NCBI GenBank assembly: GCA_036426205.1 | Contig: CM071570.1 | Location: 139,891,048-139,955,047, forward strand | DNA length: 64,000 nt | Direction of reading: 5' to 3' | DNA from: Ascaphus truei | Taxonomy: Eukaryota; Chordata; Amphibia; Anura; Ascaphidae | In this document: positions 1 to 11,689 of the stretch, piece by piece | How positions within the stretch are numbered: position 1 is the first letter of the stretch | How the letters are laid out: every line of letters starts with the position of its first letter | Made by a program: the position numbers and the translations under genes | The notes under the pieces: model-generated | Databases searched by the model: none | Seen by the model: only the letters and a program-made list of their open reading frames with translations | What the model was told of the DNA's origin: nothing

Positions 1-125
1 CAAACATGCACACACGTACCATGCTTACACGCACATATACATGCGCACACGCACACCTATGCACACGCACACAAACATGCGCACACGCACACATAACATG
101 CGCACACGCAACATATACACTGTGT
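1..125. repeat. CA-rich microsatellite
   Basis: Irregular array of ACACGCACACA and ACATGCGC units at the very start of the window, probably continuing to the left. No coding meaning. Confidence 0.85.
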
Positions 126-244
126 GCGCTGTTTATGTGCGTATATATTTATGGTATTGCTTGACCTGAGAAGAGGAAAACTCTGAAAGCTTGTCCCTGA
201 CACAAATTGTTGGTCCAAATAAAAAAAGGTATCAATAAATACTG

Positions 245-312
245 AAGAACATATATATTATTTATATATTATATATTTTTTTATATATACGTGTATGTAT
301 ATATATATGTGA
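245..312. repeat. AT-rich simple repeat
   Basis: Run of TATA/TTATAT units. The 126-344 stretch around it shows nothing else. Confidence 0.75.
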
Positions 313-344
313 GGTATGGATAAATAGCGAGGTCAGCAGCCGCA

Positions 345-620
345 GCGGAGGGAGAGAAGGACGGCATCCCTGAGCGAAGCTCGGCAGCGGCAGAGGACAG
401 CAGCCGGCGGCGGAGAGAGAGAAGGACGGCATCCTGCACAAAGCTCGCAGCGGCAGAGGACAGCAGCACGGCGGTGGAGAAGAGAAGGACGGCATCCTGC
501 AGCAAAGCTCGGCAGCGGCAAGGACTGTAGCCGGGCGGAGGGAGAAGACGGCATCCTGCAGCAAAGCTCGGCACGGCAGAGGACAGCAGTGGTGGCGGAA
601 GGGAGAAGAGGACCATGTAA
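345..620. repeat. GC-rich minisatellite, ~62-bp unit, about four copies
   Basis: The seed GACGGCATCC recurs at 360, 425, 488 and 547, giving periods of 65, 63 and 59 bp. Each unit carries AAGCTCGGCAGCGGCAGAGG and then a CAGCAGC-rich tail. The long minus-strand open frames across it are repeat artefacts: arginine/serine/proline-rich peptides caused by composition. Confidence 0.85.
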
Positions 621-677
621 TGGGACAGGAGCGGGACAGGAGGGCGGTAGGGAGGAGTTACGCTGTAGCAGCGGCAG

Positions 678-793
678 ACACTGAAAAGTCAGAGAATACT
701 TCTGTCGACAACCGCTTGTGTGTGTGTGTGTGTGTACACACCCACCACACACACACACAGCCGGTCTGACAGAAGTATTCTGACTTCCAGTGT
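678..793. repeat. Inverted repeat with GT/CA apex
   Basis: Arms at 678-714 and 761-793 are near-complementary; both contain the core AGAATACTTCTGTC or its complement. A (GT)n run followed by (CA)n sits at the tip, so the whole stretch can fold into one long hairpin. It may be a MITE whose centre has expanded as a microsatellite. Confidence 0.7.
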
Positions 794-1009
794 AACACAC
801 ACACACACCTCTATCTAGACAAATCACCCAAAAATCTCACTCGCCCCAGTCCCACCTTTTAAAAAAAGAAATGGAATAAATTCCTAGTAAGAAACTAATA
901 ACATTTGTTTTTGAATAACCGTTATTTTTGTATTACATTTATACTTTACTTCATTGTCCTGTTACTGTACATAGTTCCTTACTAATCTAATTAAAAAGCC
1001 AGATATAAA

Positions 1010-1250
1010 TGAGAGGGAGAGGGTGATGGTGGTGGGCGGGAGAGGGTGAGTGGGTGGGTGGGTGGGCGGGAGAGGGTGGTGGGTGGGTGGTGGTGTTTTG
1101 ATGTAGGGTGGTTGGGGTTGGGGGAGAGGCTTGGGAGGTAGGGAGTGGGTGGGGGAGAGGGTGAGTGGGTGGGTGGGTGGGCAGGAGAGGGCGAGTGGGT
1201 CGCCGAGAGGGGGGGTGGGTGGGCGGGAGTGGGTGGGTGGTTGACTGGGT
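1010..1250 (+). repeat. G-rich minisatellite (GGGTGGGTGGGTGGGC-like)
   Basis: Repeated GGGTGGGTGG blocks alternate with GGGAGAGGGTG on the plus strand. Many runs of three or more G at short spacing make G-quadruplex folding plausible; this is inference from composition. The open frames on the minus strand here (proline/histidine/threonine repeats) are artefacts. Confidence 0.85.
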
Positions 1251-1258
1251 ACTTGTGG

Positions 1259-1310
1259 TGACACACTAATATACACACACACACACACACACACCACACA
1301 CACACACACA

Positions 1311-1352
<42 letters not shown>

Positions 1353-1950
1353 ATATATATCCACACCACACACCCCACCCACACACATATCTTACACCCA
1401 CACACCCACACACACATCTATATATATAACACACACACACACCCACATGTTATACACACACACACACCCATTATATATATACAACACACACAGACACACA
1501 CACACACACACCACACACACACACACACCTACACAGCCCACACACACACGCCACCACATCACACACACTCACACACACACAGCACACCACATCACACACA
1601 CTATTTTACATATAACAACACACACACACACCCATTGTATAAACATACACAATTCACACACACACCCTTATCTATATAACACATACACACACACACTATA
1701 TATATATATTATTATATCACACACACACACACACCAATCACAACACCACACACATCACCACACACATCACACACACACACACACGTGACCCACAAGCACA
1801 CCATACTATACACACACACCTAGATTATACACGCACCCACATATATAACCCACACACATAATCTCACACCACACCAAACCAAGTATATAATATATACCGT
1901 ACCCACCATACAACCTACAATACACCACCCACACCACATATTCCTATCTA
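1259..1950. repeat. Long compound CA microsatellite
   Basis: About 700 bp of CA dinucleotides broken by CACC, TATATA and CACATC variants. The reading frames rich in His-Thr are not genes. Confidence 0.95.
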
Positions 1951-2440
1951 CAAAAAAACACCCCACCCACCCTGCCCCCCCCTCTCTCGATATATGCAAC
2001 ACATTACCCCCCGTCTCTACCCACTGTACCACCATCCCCTCTTATCTGCTACCCATTACCCCCCCAACCCCCCACACCCCCCTACCCCCCCCCCCGCCCG
2101 TCTGCTCTCTCGTCTTGCTATACTCTATCTCTCTCTCTGTCTGCCACCGCCACCCACCCAGGAAGAGAATGGACCCCGGCGCGTCTGAAGCCCCGCCCAA
2201 AACCCCCCAGGGGTTGTCACTGCACGCATCCACACCCACAGTGCACATCACACTAAACCACCTATCTACCCCCACACCTATCGACGATCGAGATTTATTG
2301 ATAGCAACATGCCCACCCCTCCGGTCTTCGTCCACACCCGTAGGAGTTTAGCCCGCGCGTCAAACTCCAACTGTTCTCCTGGATCAGGGGTCGTGTCTTT
2401 TCTTCCATGCGTCAGCCCAAGAAGGATCCGTGTTAGCCAC
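1951..2440. other. C/T-rich low-complexity stretch
   Basis: Poly-C tracts (around 2059-2099) and CT runs (2126-2140), then about 280 bp of less biased sequence. No gene seen. Confidence 0.6.
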
Positions 2441-3060
2441 GGCTCCGGGACACACCCCCCTGCAATCTCCCTCGCGGGCAGGGGGGCAGCTCAGGCTCGG
2501 AGTCAGAAGGGTACAACACAATCTCCCGCTCCCCCCCGCCTCCTTCCCCCACCCCCCACACTTCAGCCTCAACCCCCCTGCATCTCCCGTGCGGGCATGG
2601 AGGCGACACAGGGACCCGATCAGACAGCTGGCACATCCCCGTCCCCCCTCCCTTTCCCCACCCCCCACAGGGGCAATCGCAACCCCTGCATCTCCTCCCG
2701 TGCGGCAGGGGGCAGACACAGGGAACCGGGATGCAGAATGGGACACATCTCCCGCCCCACGCCCTCCCTTCCCCACCCCCACAGGTTGCAACTCAACCCC
2801 CCCTTACATCTTATCTCCGTGTCGGGCCAAGGGAGGCGACCAGGGACCGGAGCAGAAGGGAGCCCCTCAATCTCCCTCCCCCCCCCTCCCCTTCCCCACC
2901 CCCCACCGGGGGCAGGCGCAAAACCCCCTGCAATCTCCCTCTCTGGGCGTGGATGCATTCACATTACCGTATCATATGGATACACATCTCCCGCTCCCCC
3001 CCTCCCCCTTCCCCACACCCCCACGTTTGCCACGCCACACCCCGTTGCCTCTCCACCTGC
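2440..3060. repeat. C-rich minisatellite, ~115-bp unit, about five copies
   Basis: The seed CTGCATCTCCCGTGCGGGC, with variants, recurs near 2460, 2578, 2688, 2812 and 2929. Each unit ends in CCCCTCCCTTTCCCCACCCCCC. Frames of up to 305 codons stay open on the plus strand because stop codons are rare in C-rich DNA. The proline-rich products resemble no family I know, so I call this a minisatellite and not a gene. Confidence 0.8.
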
Positions 3061-3599
3061 TTAGTTGGATTCCTTTCTGTAGCATGATCCCACATCGTTC
3101 CAGGAAACCACAATTATGCCAGACTTTGGATTGGAAATCAATCCTCCCTATTCATACCGCCAATCTTCCCTCTCAAGACCACACGCCACCCGTCCCCCTC
3201 AAGGTGTCTCCGCCGGCACCGTCCGGGGGGTCTCTCTCGCCTCCTGGTGTCGCCGCCGTGCTCGGGGTCCCTCCCCTCATAGCATCTCCTTCTGTCCCCG
3301 ATCCCCCAGTAGGAATTCTCGGCGGAGAAAACGGGATAGGGGGATGAACGCTTTTGGGGTGAGGGAAATTGAGCACCGGGAAAGTGTGGGGTTGATATAG
3401 ATCCGGTGGGAGGAATGATGTTTGAATTACCTCCTTTGCACCACACATCGGCAGAATAGGAAGCGAGCACACGTCCCTGTGGAGAACGCATGAAGATCAT
3501 GAGTCTTCCACTGACTGCCGGAGGCAAATATAAACAAGGCCAGCTTTTTAATATGTCACAGGGAGAAAATTTCGCCATTAATACAGGAGAAACTGATTG
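3061..3599. other. No feature recognised
   Basis: Sequence of mixed composition. The open frames on both strands overlap each other and show no domain, start context or splice pattern that I would trust. Confidence 0.5.
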
Positions 3600-3712
3600 A
3601 GCTGACGATGCTATACGCTCCTTTAGGTAATAGAGATTGCCACATGAAGCTCATTAAGTAAAAAAATAATCTATAAAAAAGAAAAAAAAAAAAGACTAAC
3701 TGCAGCTTTAAT
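3600..3712. mobile_element. Fragment of a TTAA-flanked MITE
   Basis: The right half (TTTAGGTAATAGAGATTGCC, then an A-rich run, then ACTGCAGCTTTAA) matches the right half of the complete copy at 19254-19707. The left half is missing or too diverged to see. Confidence 0.65.
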
Positions 3713-4960
3713 ACTTGTGATTGTAACAACTGCAGAATTCGCCCACAAAATGCATTTGAAAGTACAAGCTTCTGAAAGAGCCCCTGTCCTATTCTAGTGT
3801 CATGGAAGCCACATTTCGGAATACCCTCGTCTTCTCCCCGCCCCACCCAGGCCCCCGCCGGCTCCTCCCCCCCGCCCACCACCCCCAAAAAAAAAAACTT
3901 ACAAAACCAGATATCCTTATCTATAGATACCATCAGTCCTATAAACCACAGGCCGGGCCAGGGGTTTACCAGGTCATAAAAATACAAGAATTGTTTTTAA
4001 GACAATTTGTAACCAATGTTAACATCTTGTGTGCCGGATTGATTAAAATACTTAACATCTTATGATATTATCATGACATATGGTATGAATTGTGTTTTTA
4101 TAATGTTATATACTAGACTAAAAAATACTTTATCTTATGACTTATGTATTGCCCCAATTGATGATTATTTGATGATTATTTGATGTATATTCCCATGTTA
4201 ATTAATATACAGCATGTGTGGCACACGGTTAGTGAAATAAAGTGCAGTTATTCCACACTCATTTATGCATATTTGTTTTTGCACATTAATGCAGCAATTC
4301 CCCCCAAAACTCATTTAATTTTCTTTTTTTGACTTCCTTTTACCACCAAGGTAAAATGGACACGATTCTTTCTTCTTGCAGTTTTTCTCAAACTACCACC
4401 AATATAGGCTGTTAAAGTGAGCCTGATCCTGCAACTGATCCCAGTGCAACTCAGATGCCAGGGAAGGGGGGGGGGGGGGGGGGAAGAGGTAGGGGGGTGG
4501 TGCCAGAGGTTTGAGGATCACATGGTTCAGCAAAATTAAACAAACAATCCTTCCTCAACAAAACAAGCACTATAATAATGCACTACAGTGAGTATATATA
4601 TTCTCATTTACTGTATTTACATCTAAGTTTCCTATGCTTAACTCAAATAAACTTGGAGTCAATCCAAGAAAAAGTTGTTGCCAATGCACCATTAGATCAA
4701 TTGCTTGCAAAAAACAAGGTTTATATCTGTGTTTGTCAGGGATTCAAGAGGCTTAGAAGGGGGCTAAAAAATAGGATATATGACATAGTTGTTTTTTTCC
4801 CCCCTTTTGAATGGAACTTTGTGGACCTGTCCTGGTTCCACTTTGCTTTGTGCACTAAACATAGAATAGGAGTTCCATAGGCAAAACAACTGCTTTTCAT
4901 AGGGACAGTTTATAAAATGTTGGGAACCACTGGGTTAGGCGCAGATGTTGGGTGTACACC
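3713..4960. other. Mostly unique sequence with a poly-G run
   Basis: A G run lies near 4468-4491. A 100-codon frame at 4578-4880 (+) has no recognisable domain and low-complexity, membrane-like composition; I do not call it a gene. Confidence 0.5.
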
Positions 4961-4963
4961 AAA

Positions 4964-5239
4964 TAAGGCTGCAGCCACGCTAGCACTGAGCGTCCTGGGT
5001 GCGCGGCGCTTGCCGAGTTTAGTTTCTGCAATTTAAATTGCTGGTCCCCACTCGGGCGGGCACGCACGCTCTCCCCAAAAAAAAAAAAAAAAAGTTTGAA
5101 GCGCGCTCAAAAAGGCCCCAATGCCCCCCGAGCGCGCAAAATAGACAGGACACCCGGCGCTCATGCTTGGAGAGCAGGTGACGACACCGCTCTCAAGCAT
5201 GAGCGCAGTCAGCGCCAGAGGAGCCGCAGCCGAAGCCTG
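4964..5239. mobile_element. CpG-rich MITE-like element of the AAGGCTG group
   Basis: Starts AAGGCTGCAGCC and ends GAAGCCTGG, giving loose inverted ends like those at 14041, 17456 and 22825. It contains two hairpins: arms 5101-5108/5130-5137 and arms 5157-5175/5189-5206. An A run near 5078-5092 interrupts it. The element ends are approximate. Confidence 0.5.
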
Positions 5240-7530
5240 GCAGATTCCGGGATATATCACTGCTGTTTGTAACATGCACACAATTTTCTATGATGCGTCT
5301 GAGGGCTTGTAAAGCGTTTTAAATCTTTATTTTGTAAAGTGTATCAGTATTGATTTAATTGGAAAATATATTTAATAAGTAGCCTGATTTGCTGGGAAAA
5401 GTGCAAAAAATAGAAGCCAAGACAGTTTTGTGTATCCCTATCCTCCACCCACCCTGTTGCGAGGAAGTACCATAAAGCTCTTCTGTCATCATGTAAAATC
5501 ACAAATCATTAAACCAAACATTGAGCAAAGTGAGAAATTGGAAATCTGGGATTGCTTGCCGTATTTTAAAAGGAAATAACAATTCGTGCTACAGTAAGCA
5601 GCGTCCATTCCGTGTTCATTTTTCTGCCTGTATTGGTGCAAATACCAAGTGAAACAACACATTGGTACAAATAAAATAAACAAACCATGATCCTATGTAT
5701 ATACATCCAGTACTATTTCACCACTGAACATCTCTCCTTACAGTAGATCCTGTTACAGCTAGATCAGCATACGTGCACGCTTAGTCTCTAATAGAAACAA
5801 CGGCCTCTTTCAGTCCTTACAAACCTCTGAAGAAATGGACTGCAGCGTCATTGGACAAACTAAAGGCCCCCTCAGCTGCACTGAACACTAAAATGCAAAG
5901 AGGAGCACGGGGAAGGGTTCCAACGTTTGGCTGAACACACTGTATACGGAGGATGGAACAGAAGAAATTAAATCACTATGATTTGTACAATGTTCTGGTG
6001 GTTATCCCCACTACTACTACTACTGTAGCAAACCCTCGGAAATAGAATACAGTACGTTATCTCCCGTCTTAAACTCCTTGCTGTATTAGGGCTTGCCGCG
6101 TAAAACATTGAAATCTTTGGGGGAAAGAATGGGAAAATGTTTCTGTGTCTTGAAACTAAGCATTAAGCGCTGTATATGTTTATTCAAGATAACAGATGTC
6201 TAACTTAACCTATACGTAGGTCCTCAACGCATGTTATTCCATGCTGATTGTATGTATCCACAAGTCGTACCCACAAGTCGTACCCAGTGTAGAGAAAATG
6301 AATTGCACCCTTTCACATGGAAACCCTCAAAATCAATAGCGAATAGCTGAAGAATAGTGTGACTAAACAGGCCTTTGTGGGTCACCAATACAAGAATACA
6401 TTCTACCATGCTAAATTATATAGGAGTATATAAACATTTTACCAAGACATATGCATTGAAGTGAGCATCGTATCTGCCTGTATGGCCTAGAATATAATAC
6501 AAGATGAATTGCTCTGTTCAGTGCCACCTGCTCTAAATGTGAGAGACATACACAAAGCTAACAAACATAGCCATATTCAGTATTCAAAGTACTGTGCAAT
6601 TCTTCATTGTAAACAAACTATTTTCATATTTTATTGTAAAGATCTCACTTTTCCCCCTTAATGGATACATATTTAAAAACCTTGGAAGTATTCCCGCTTT
6701 ATATATGATTGATGCAAAAGAAAGCTCCTAGAAGAGGAAATTCTGGCAAATGGTCCCTGTATGAAAAGGCCTGTTTGCATTTTATATAAACAAAAAGGTG
6801 AATTTTGGAATGAAACACAGGTGATTGCGGTTTAAAATTTCCCAATACACAAACAATATTTAAGGGATCAAAATCATAGAAAGGGTCCCTTTGTAGCTCC
6901 ACACACTTGATATATACAGAGTAAGTAAGGAGCAAGGGACATGACTGGGTGATCAGGAGTCTGCAGGAAGAAGGGTTAATCCAAGGCAGTTATGATATAG
7001 GTTTTGAAAAGGGATAAGTGACCAGCTTTATAAAAGGTACTGTAGCTAGGACATAAAAGGAACTATAATATCAAGGACTGGCTGAGGGTTTATTCTGTTG
7101 CATCAATTAATGGGGAAATGAGAGATCAAACTTAACATCTCCGGGGCCTGAAAGATTTGTCACCATATTATATAGTGACAACGTAAGTACGTAAGTAATA
7201 TATCTACTTTTAGAAGGATAGAATTGCCAACCTGCTTCTATGTCAACATGAGACTGTTCTGGTTCTTCAAGTCTCAATTCTTCAGCGATTCAAGACAGAT
7301 ATTTACTGGGATTACAGTTAAAAAAAAAAAAAAAAAAACAAGGATCGTCCCAAAACGACTTATTAGGACATGGAGCTAGGCTGGCAATTAATTATGAGAT
7401 GTAAATTATCTATGTTTATAATATTAAAATCAAAATAGCATTTTTTTCTTTAAAAAAAAAAAAAGAAATAATAAAAAAAATTATTTAAAAAAAAGCAGCA
7501 TATTACACATTAAAGAGTTGGTTATCTAGA
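5240..7530. other. Unique non-coding stretch
   Basis: AT-rich sequence with A runs near 7321-7339 and 7452-7496. The short open frames (61-82 codons) are unsupported. It could be intron or intergenic DNA. Confidence 0.5.
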
Positions 7531-7531
7531 G

Positions 7532-7772
7532 CAGGGGTGCTGGGTGTCACGGTAGGAGTAATACAACTGGACAGGAAGTGTCTTGAAGTATTCAAGAATT
7601 AAGTGCCCAACTCTATTCCTCAAGCCCCCCCCCACCCACCCCCCCCACCCCAGGAGGTCAAGTTTTTGAGTATATGCCTGCTTCCACACAGGAATTGAGC
7701 CACCTGTGCTGAAGCTGGGATATCCTGAAAACCTGACCTGTTGGGCTTGAGGACCGGAGTTGAGCACCTCTG
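7532..7772. mobile_element. hAT-like MITE, CAGGGGTGCT ends, with a 62-bp insert
   Basis: Ends CAGGGGTGCT and AGCACCTCTG. The inner sequence TCAGGTTTTCAGGATATCCC (as complement) is shared with the copies at 22332-23762 and 25137-25309. After the first ten bases, 7541-7602 is foreign: it begins TGGGTGTCACGGTAGGAG, like the end of the LTR at 22458-23642, and GTGC occurs on both sides of it. A C-rich run lies at 7626-7652. Confidence 0.7.
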
Positions 7773-8027
7773 CACTGCACCAATATCACAGCTACCTCTA
7801 TGCTCGTTTCACATTTACCTTATATTGTCCCAAAAAGCAGTCATTTAATAGAATACTGTTTCCGCATCCCTGTCAGGCCGAGAGCTTAAATGCTCCCTGA
7901 AGTGTGTCTGTAAACACTTCCCATCCAAAACGTCAGTTTATCAGCATCACCTGTGGGAAGAAATGGGGCAACATTAAAATATGCAGAACATTGACTTCTA
8001 AAAATGGTTTGTGTTACTACATTTTGT

Positions 8028-8067
8028 AAGAAAAAAAAAAAAAAATATATATATAACATACACACAC

Positions 8068-8100
<33 letters not shown>
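8028..8100. repeat. A run plus (CA)n microsatellite
   Basis: An A tract, a short TATA run and then about 40 bp of CA, directly before the Tc1 remnant. Frames reading through it are artefacts. Confidence 0.9.
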
Positions 8101-8660
8101 CACAAAGAGATCGCGAGCCGAACACTGCATATCCCCCAATCAACACCATCCCAACTGTCACGCATGGTGGTGGCAACATCATGTTATGGGGATGCTTCTC
8201 TTCAGCAGGGACTGGGAAGCTTGTCAGGATAGAGGGGAGAATGGATGGTACAAAGTACAGGTGAATCCTTGAGGATAACCTGTTTGAGGCAGCCAAGACT
8301 GAAACAGGGGAGGAAATTCACATTTCCGCAGGGCAATGACCCAAAGCCAAAACCAAACTGTAGTGGTTGAACAACAAGAGAATTCATGTTCTTGAGTGGC
8401 CCAGTCAAAGTCCTGACTTGAATCCAATCGAACAATTATGGAGAGACATGACTATTGCCATCCATTGACGATCCCCAACTAACTCATCAATGGATCAATT
8501 TTCCCGTGAAGAATGGGCAAAAATGTCACGATTCTACTGTGCAAAACTAGTACTGACCTATCCAAAAAAAGACTCATAGCAGTAATTGCTGCTTCTAGCA
8601 AGTACTGACTTAAAGGGCTGGATACATTTGCAACCAGTACATTTAATTTTGTACATTTCT
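8101..8660 (+). pseudogene. Tc1/mariner transposase, C-terminal half, decayed
   Basis: Tc1-type DDE transposases cut and paste their own element at TA sites. Here the middle of the catalytic domain reads in one frame at 8150-8264 ([18 protein letters not shown]). A second block near 8333-8370 keeps the QxNDPK motif around the second catalytic Asp. A third near 8392-8450 reads [17 protein letters not shown] with the final Glu. The blocks are in different frames and separated by stops, so the gene is dead. The element's 3' end follows to about 8660. The N-terminal half is absent and a microsatellite sits where it should be. Confidence 0.85.
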
Positions 8661-8682
8661 CTAGACATTTAACTTCCTCCAC

Positions 8683-9640
8683 ATATAGTGAGAAAAAGTT
8701 TGTGAACCCCAATGATAGTTATGGAAATTCCATAGGATTTTCCATGATGACCTTCTTCAATCAAAGGGTAGTATAAAAAAATACAAGGGCGCTCTCTCTC
8801 AAGGGGTTTCTAATTAGAACACAGAACTTATACAATACAAATTTTGTATTACCGTGTAAGAGAACCCCACTCGTAAATGTCTCTACTTCTTGAATCAAAA
8901 CCAGCATTTTCTTAAATATCCAGTAGTGTTTATATTAACCGATTCCATGTCTTTTGAAACAAAATTATGTATGAATTAGACAGACAATGAGTAATTAAGT
9001 CAGGGTATGTGCAAAAGTAATTGAAACCCTAGTTTTATCAGTTAAATTAAAGGGGATAATTAGAATCGGGTGTTTAAATACCGTATTGGCCCGGTATGTT
9101 TTTTTCCTAAAAATGTCCTTCCGAAAACTGTACTCGTATTATATGCGCAGCCTAACACCTTTTATTTTTCATGTAGAACACCTACAAAACTTTAGGGTCG
9201 TATTATGTGTGAGGCCGTACTATAGTCGGGCCAATACGGTAATTAGGTAGTTCTTCAGGGGTGAGTTTGGGAGGCCTCATCCTATATAAAAAAATACAAA
9301 GTTTCTTAAGTTTGGTCTTCAACATACCGGTGTGTGGAAATATGTAATGTCATGATCAAAAGAAATCTCTGAGGACCTCAGAAAAGCAGTTATTGATGCT
9401 TACCAGTCAAGACAGGGTTACAAAACTATTTCTAAGGATTTGGGAATAAACCAATCCACTGTCAAAACAAAGTCTACAAATGGATAAAGTTCAAGACCAC
9501 GGTCACTCTACCAAGGACCGGGCATTCTACAAAATTCTCTCCAAGAACAAACCAGCAAATCACAAAGAACCCCAGAGTAACATCCATAGATCTGCAGGCT
9601 ACTCTCGCCTTGGCTAATGTGAGTGTTCCTGACAGTGTGT
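8683..9640 (+). pseudogene. Tc1-like element, 5' end and N-terminal transposase half
   Basis: The 5' part starts with a Tc1-style end (GTGAGAAAAAGTTTGTGAAC). The DNA-binding region follows at about 9362-9465, reading GYKTISKDLGINQSTV, the first helix-turn-helix typical of Tc1 transposases. A second block at about 9510-9630 contains VTSIDLQATLALANVS, the second helix-turn-helix. Frameshifts separate the blocks, and the catalytic half does not follow. This N-terminal piece lies downstream of the C-terminal piece at 8101-8660, so the two are not simply one broken gene in order. A MITE is inserted at 9079-9241. Confidence 0.8.
9079..9241. mobile_element. MITE with perfect CCGTATTGGCCCG ends nested in Tc1
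   Basis: Perfect 13-bp inverted ends at 9081-9093 and 9227-9239, each flanked by TA (9079-9080 and 9240-9241). The interior mentions the TATTATATGCGCAGCC type of repeat. TA duplication fits a Tc1/mariner-class mobiliser. It splits the Tc1-like element, so it is younger than that copy. Confidence 0.85.
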
Positions 9641-11100
9641 GTGTATTTATACATACACACACAAATACCAGGTGCTTGCTTCATTTTATGATTTAACCGA
9701 ATAAGTGCACAGTACATTGCTCTGCAGATACGCTGGTTGTCCTGCTGGAGGAAGGGGCTTAAGATGTTTTGTCCATTCCTTAGATATTAAGAGACATGCA
9801 TATATCTGTGTATGGGCTGTCTATTGAGTATGTATCAGTTGCCATGGAATCCAGCATGCTAATGCACAAATCCAACACTTACAGAAATATTGAAAATTGC
9901 TGCGAGTAGGCGGTTGTGCAGCAAGATGAACATTTCCAGTTTTAATCAATTAGACCCAGTGTTACCAAGCTGTGTATCAGAACCTTACTGATTGGCAATA
10001 AAGTATCTACACAACAAGAAACCAATGACCAATTATAAACACAATAGTGCGTTTTCCTGAGTGTATTATTTACAGGATTCTAAACTGTGGTTCTGATAAC
10101 TATGAACACACAGATGCACGTCGCTACACCAGACCAACAAACATAAAGCATAGACACACAACCTGGTGCAAGGGGGAGAGAGAAACCTATGGAGAACACA
10201 CAAATAATCAGAGATTATAGCAGCCCCCTGTAATTGCACTCAAGGAAGGTGACATTGAGTGATGTCACTAGAAATATAAGGCAATGTATAGCCTAGTCCT
10301 GGTATAGGACACTCTAAAGGGTCACACTATGCAATGGAAAATAACAAAATTTTAATAATCTATAATAAAAACCGACGAAACACCATAAAATTGCAAAAGA
10401 TTGCAAACATAAAATCCCCAAGTGTGTTGGGTAACAGAACTGAATGAACAGTATATGTATCAAGTAGCTGTCTTATAATAAACGCTATAGTTTAGGCTGC
10501 ATACTGGATGCTGCAGGTGAGTGTGTACGCAGTATGTAATGAACTGCTGAATTGCACCTTGGGTGGCCTCTGTGGGTAAGCACTAGTGCGTACTAGTAAG
10601 CTGATTTGATCATAAACACAGTTTTTACAATCACATAAGTATAGTCCCTCTATGTGCTAAATGGCTGCACACAGAGTCAGCTATACTAGAGTCACAATGA
10701 ACATATAATGAAAGCTCTGATAACTAATAAGTTCCCAATACAGCATGGTGGACAAGGAAGAGGGGTTGGTGAGTGGGCAGGTGTGAGACTCTTAATCTGC
10801 CCTAAAGTGTGCAAGATGGGGCAAAGGTGGACCGCTTCTTAAACACCAGCCAGCCGAGGCAAAAAGGTATTCTACCTGGTTACTCCATCCCAACCAAATC
10901 AGGGCCCACGTAGGAGGACTGTACAGGGGCTTAGGTGTGCTACCTTTAAGCAGAGAGGGAAAGAGGAGGAAGCAGTTCCATGATCATTTACCGAAGTCAA
11001 GATCAAGTGGTCAGGAGGTCATCATCTGGACATAAACCTATAGTTTTAAGTGACCTATCGTTTGGCAAGAAAACGTAAACAACTCTGCATTTGTTGTTCG
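9641..11100. other. No gene recognised
   Basis: A short GT/CA patch at 9636-9662, then mixed sequence. No coding frame or repeat family that I can name. Confidence 0.45.
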
Positions 11101-11112
11101 CAAGTATAATAA

Positions 11113-11328
11113 TATTTTCTCAACCCAGGGGGAGCATGTGGGAGAAAACACAACAAGAAAACACACTAAGTGCAGACTGAAATGTACAGGTGTGAGATGA
11201 TTGTGATGCTTGGCCTCTAAGTGCTGCCTACTCACAGGATGTAGGTAGGATATGTATAGTGGCGTGATCAGTAGAATCTGGTGGGTCCCTCTGAGTAAAC
11301 ACGGGAGGTAGCTGGAACTGGGGTGTCA
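11113..11328 (+). repeat. Left arm of a large inverted repeat
   Basis: Its complement lies at 13165-13318. Shared landmarks include CTCAACCCAGGGGG, GGCCTCTAAGTGCTGCC and GGGAGGTAGCTGGAACTGGG. The left arm holds about 65 bp (roughly 11133-11197) missing from the right arm. The two arms enclose the palindrome-rich stretch at 11.3-13.2 kb. Confidence 0.85.
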
Positions 11329-11689
11329 TTAGCAGGTGTACATGGAAAGATAAAAAACAGACCTCCATGGTGCAGATCAATGGTATACAAAAAACTTTAT
11401 GAAAGGATATAAAATGTGCACTCACAATATTTAAAAACAATATCAGCGTTTTTCACTATATAAGTGATGGGAGGGTAGGGATGGTTGCCTCAGCTCACCG
11501 CACCGCCGATATCCTGGACAGTTCTCCTCCGCAGGCTCCCTGCTGCACCCAAGCTGTGTGGGGATCTCTAGCTGCGGTCTCTCCGGTGCGTCACGTCACT
11601 TCCGGTCTACACGATCAGCTCAGTCGCGTCACTTCCGGTTCGGCGGTTGATTGACAGTTCGCGGGCACCAATCCTCTCACCTCCTGGGC

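Noticed and set aside
262..827. Minus-strand frames of 100-164 codons
   Set aside because: They cover the ~62-bp GC minisatellite and a GT/CA run.
1447..1788. 113-codon His/Thr-rich frame
   Set aside because: CA microsatellite translation.
2309..3347. Plus-strand frames of 251 and 305 codons
   Set aside because: They lie largely in the C-rich ~115-bp minisatellite, overlap in two registers and resemble no family.
4578..4880. 100-codon plus frame
   Set aside because: No domain and no supporting splice or promoter signal; chance frame of this length is expected in 64 kb.
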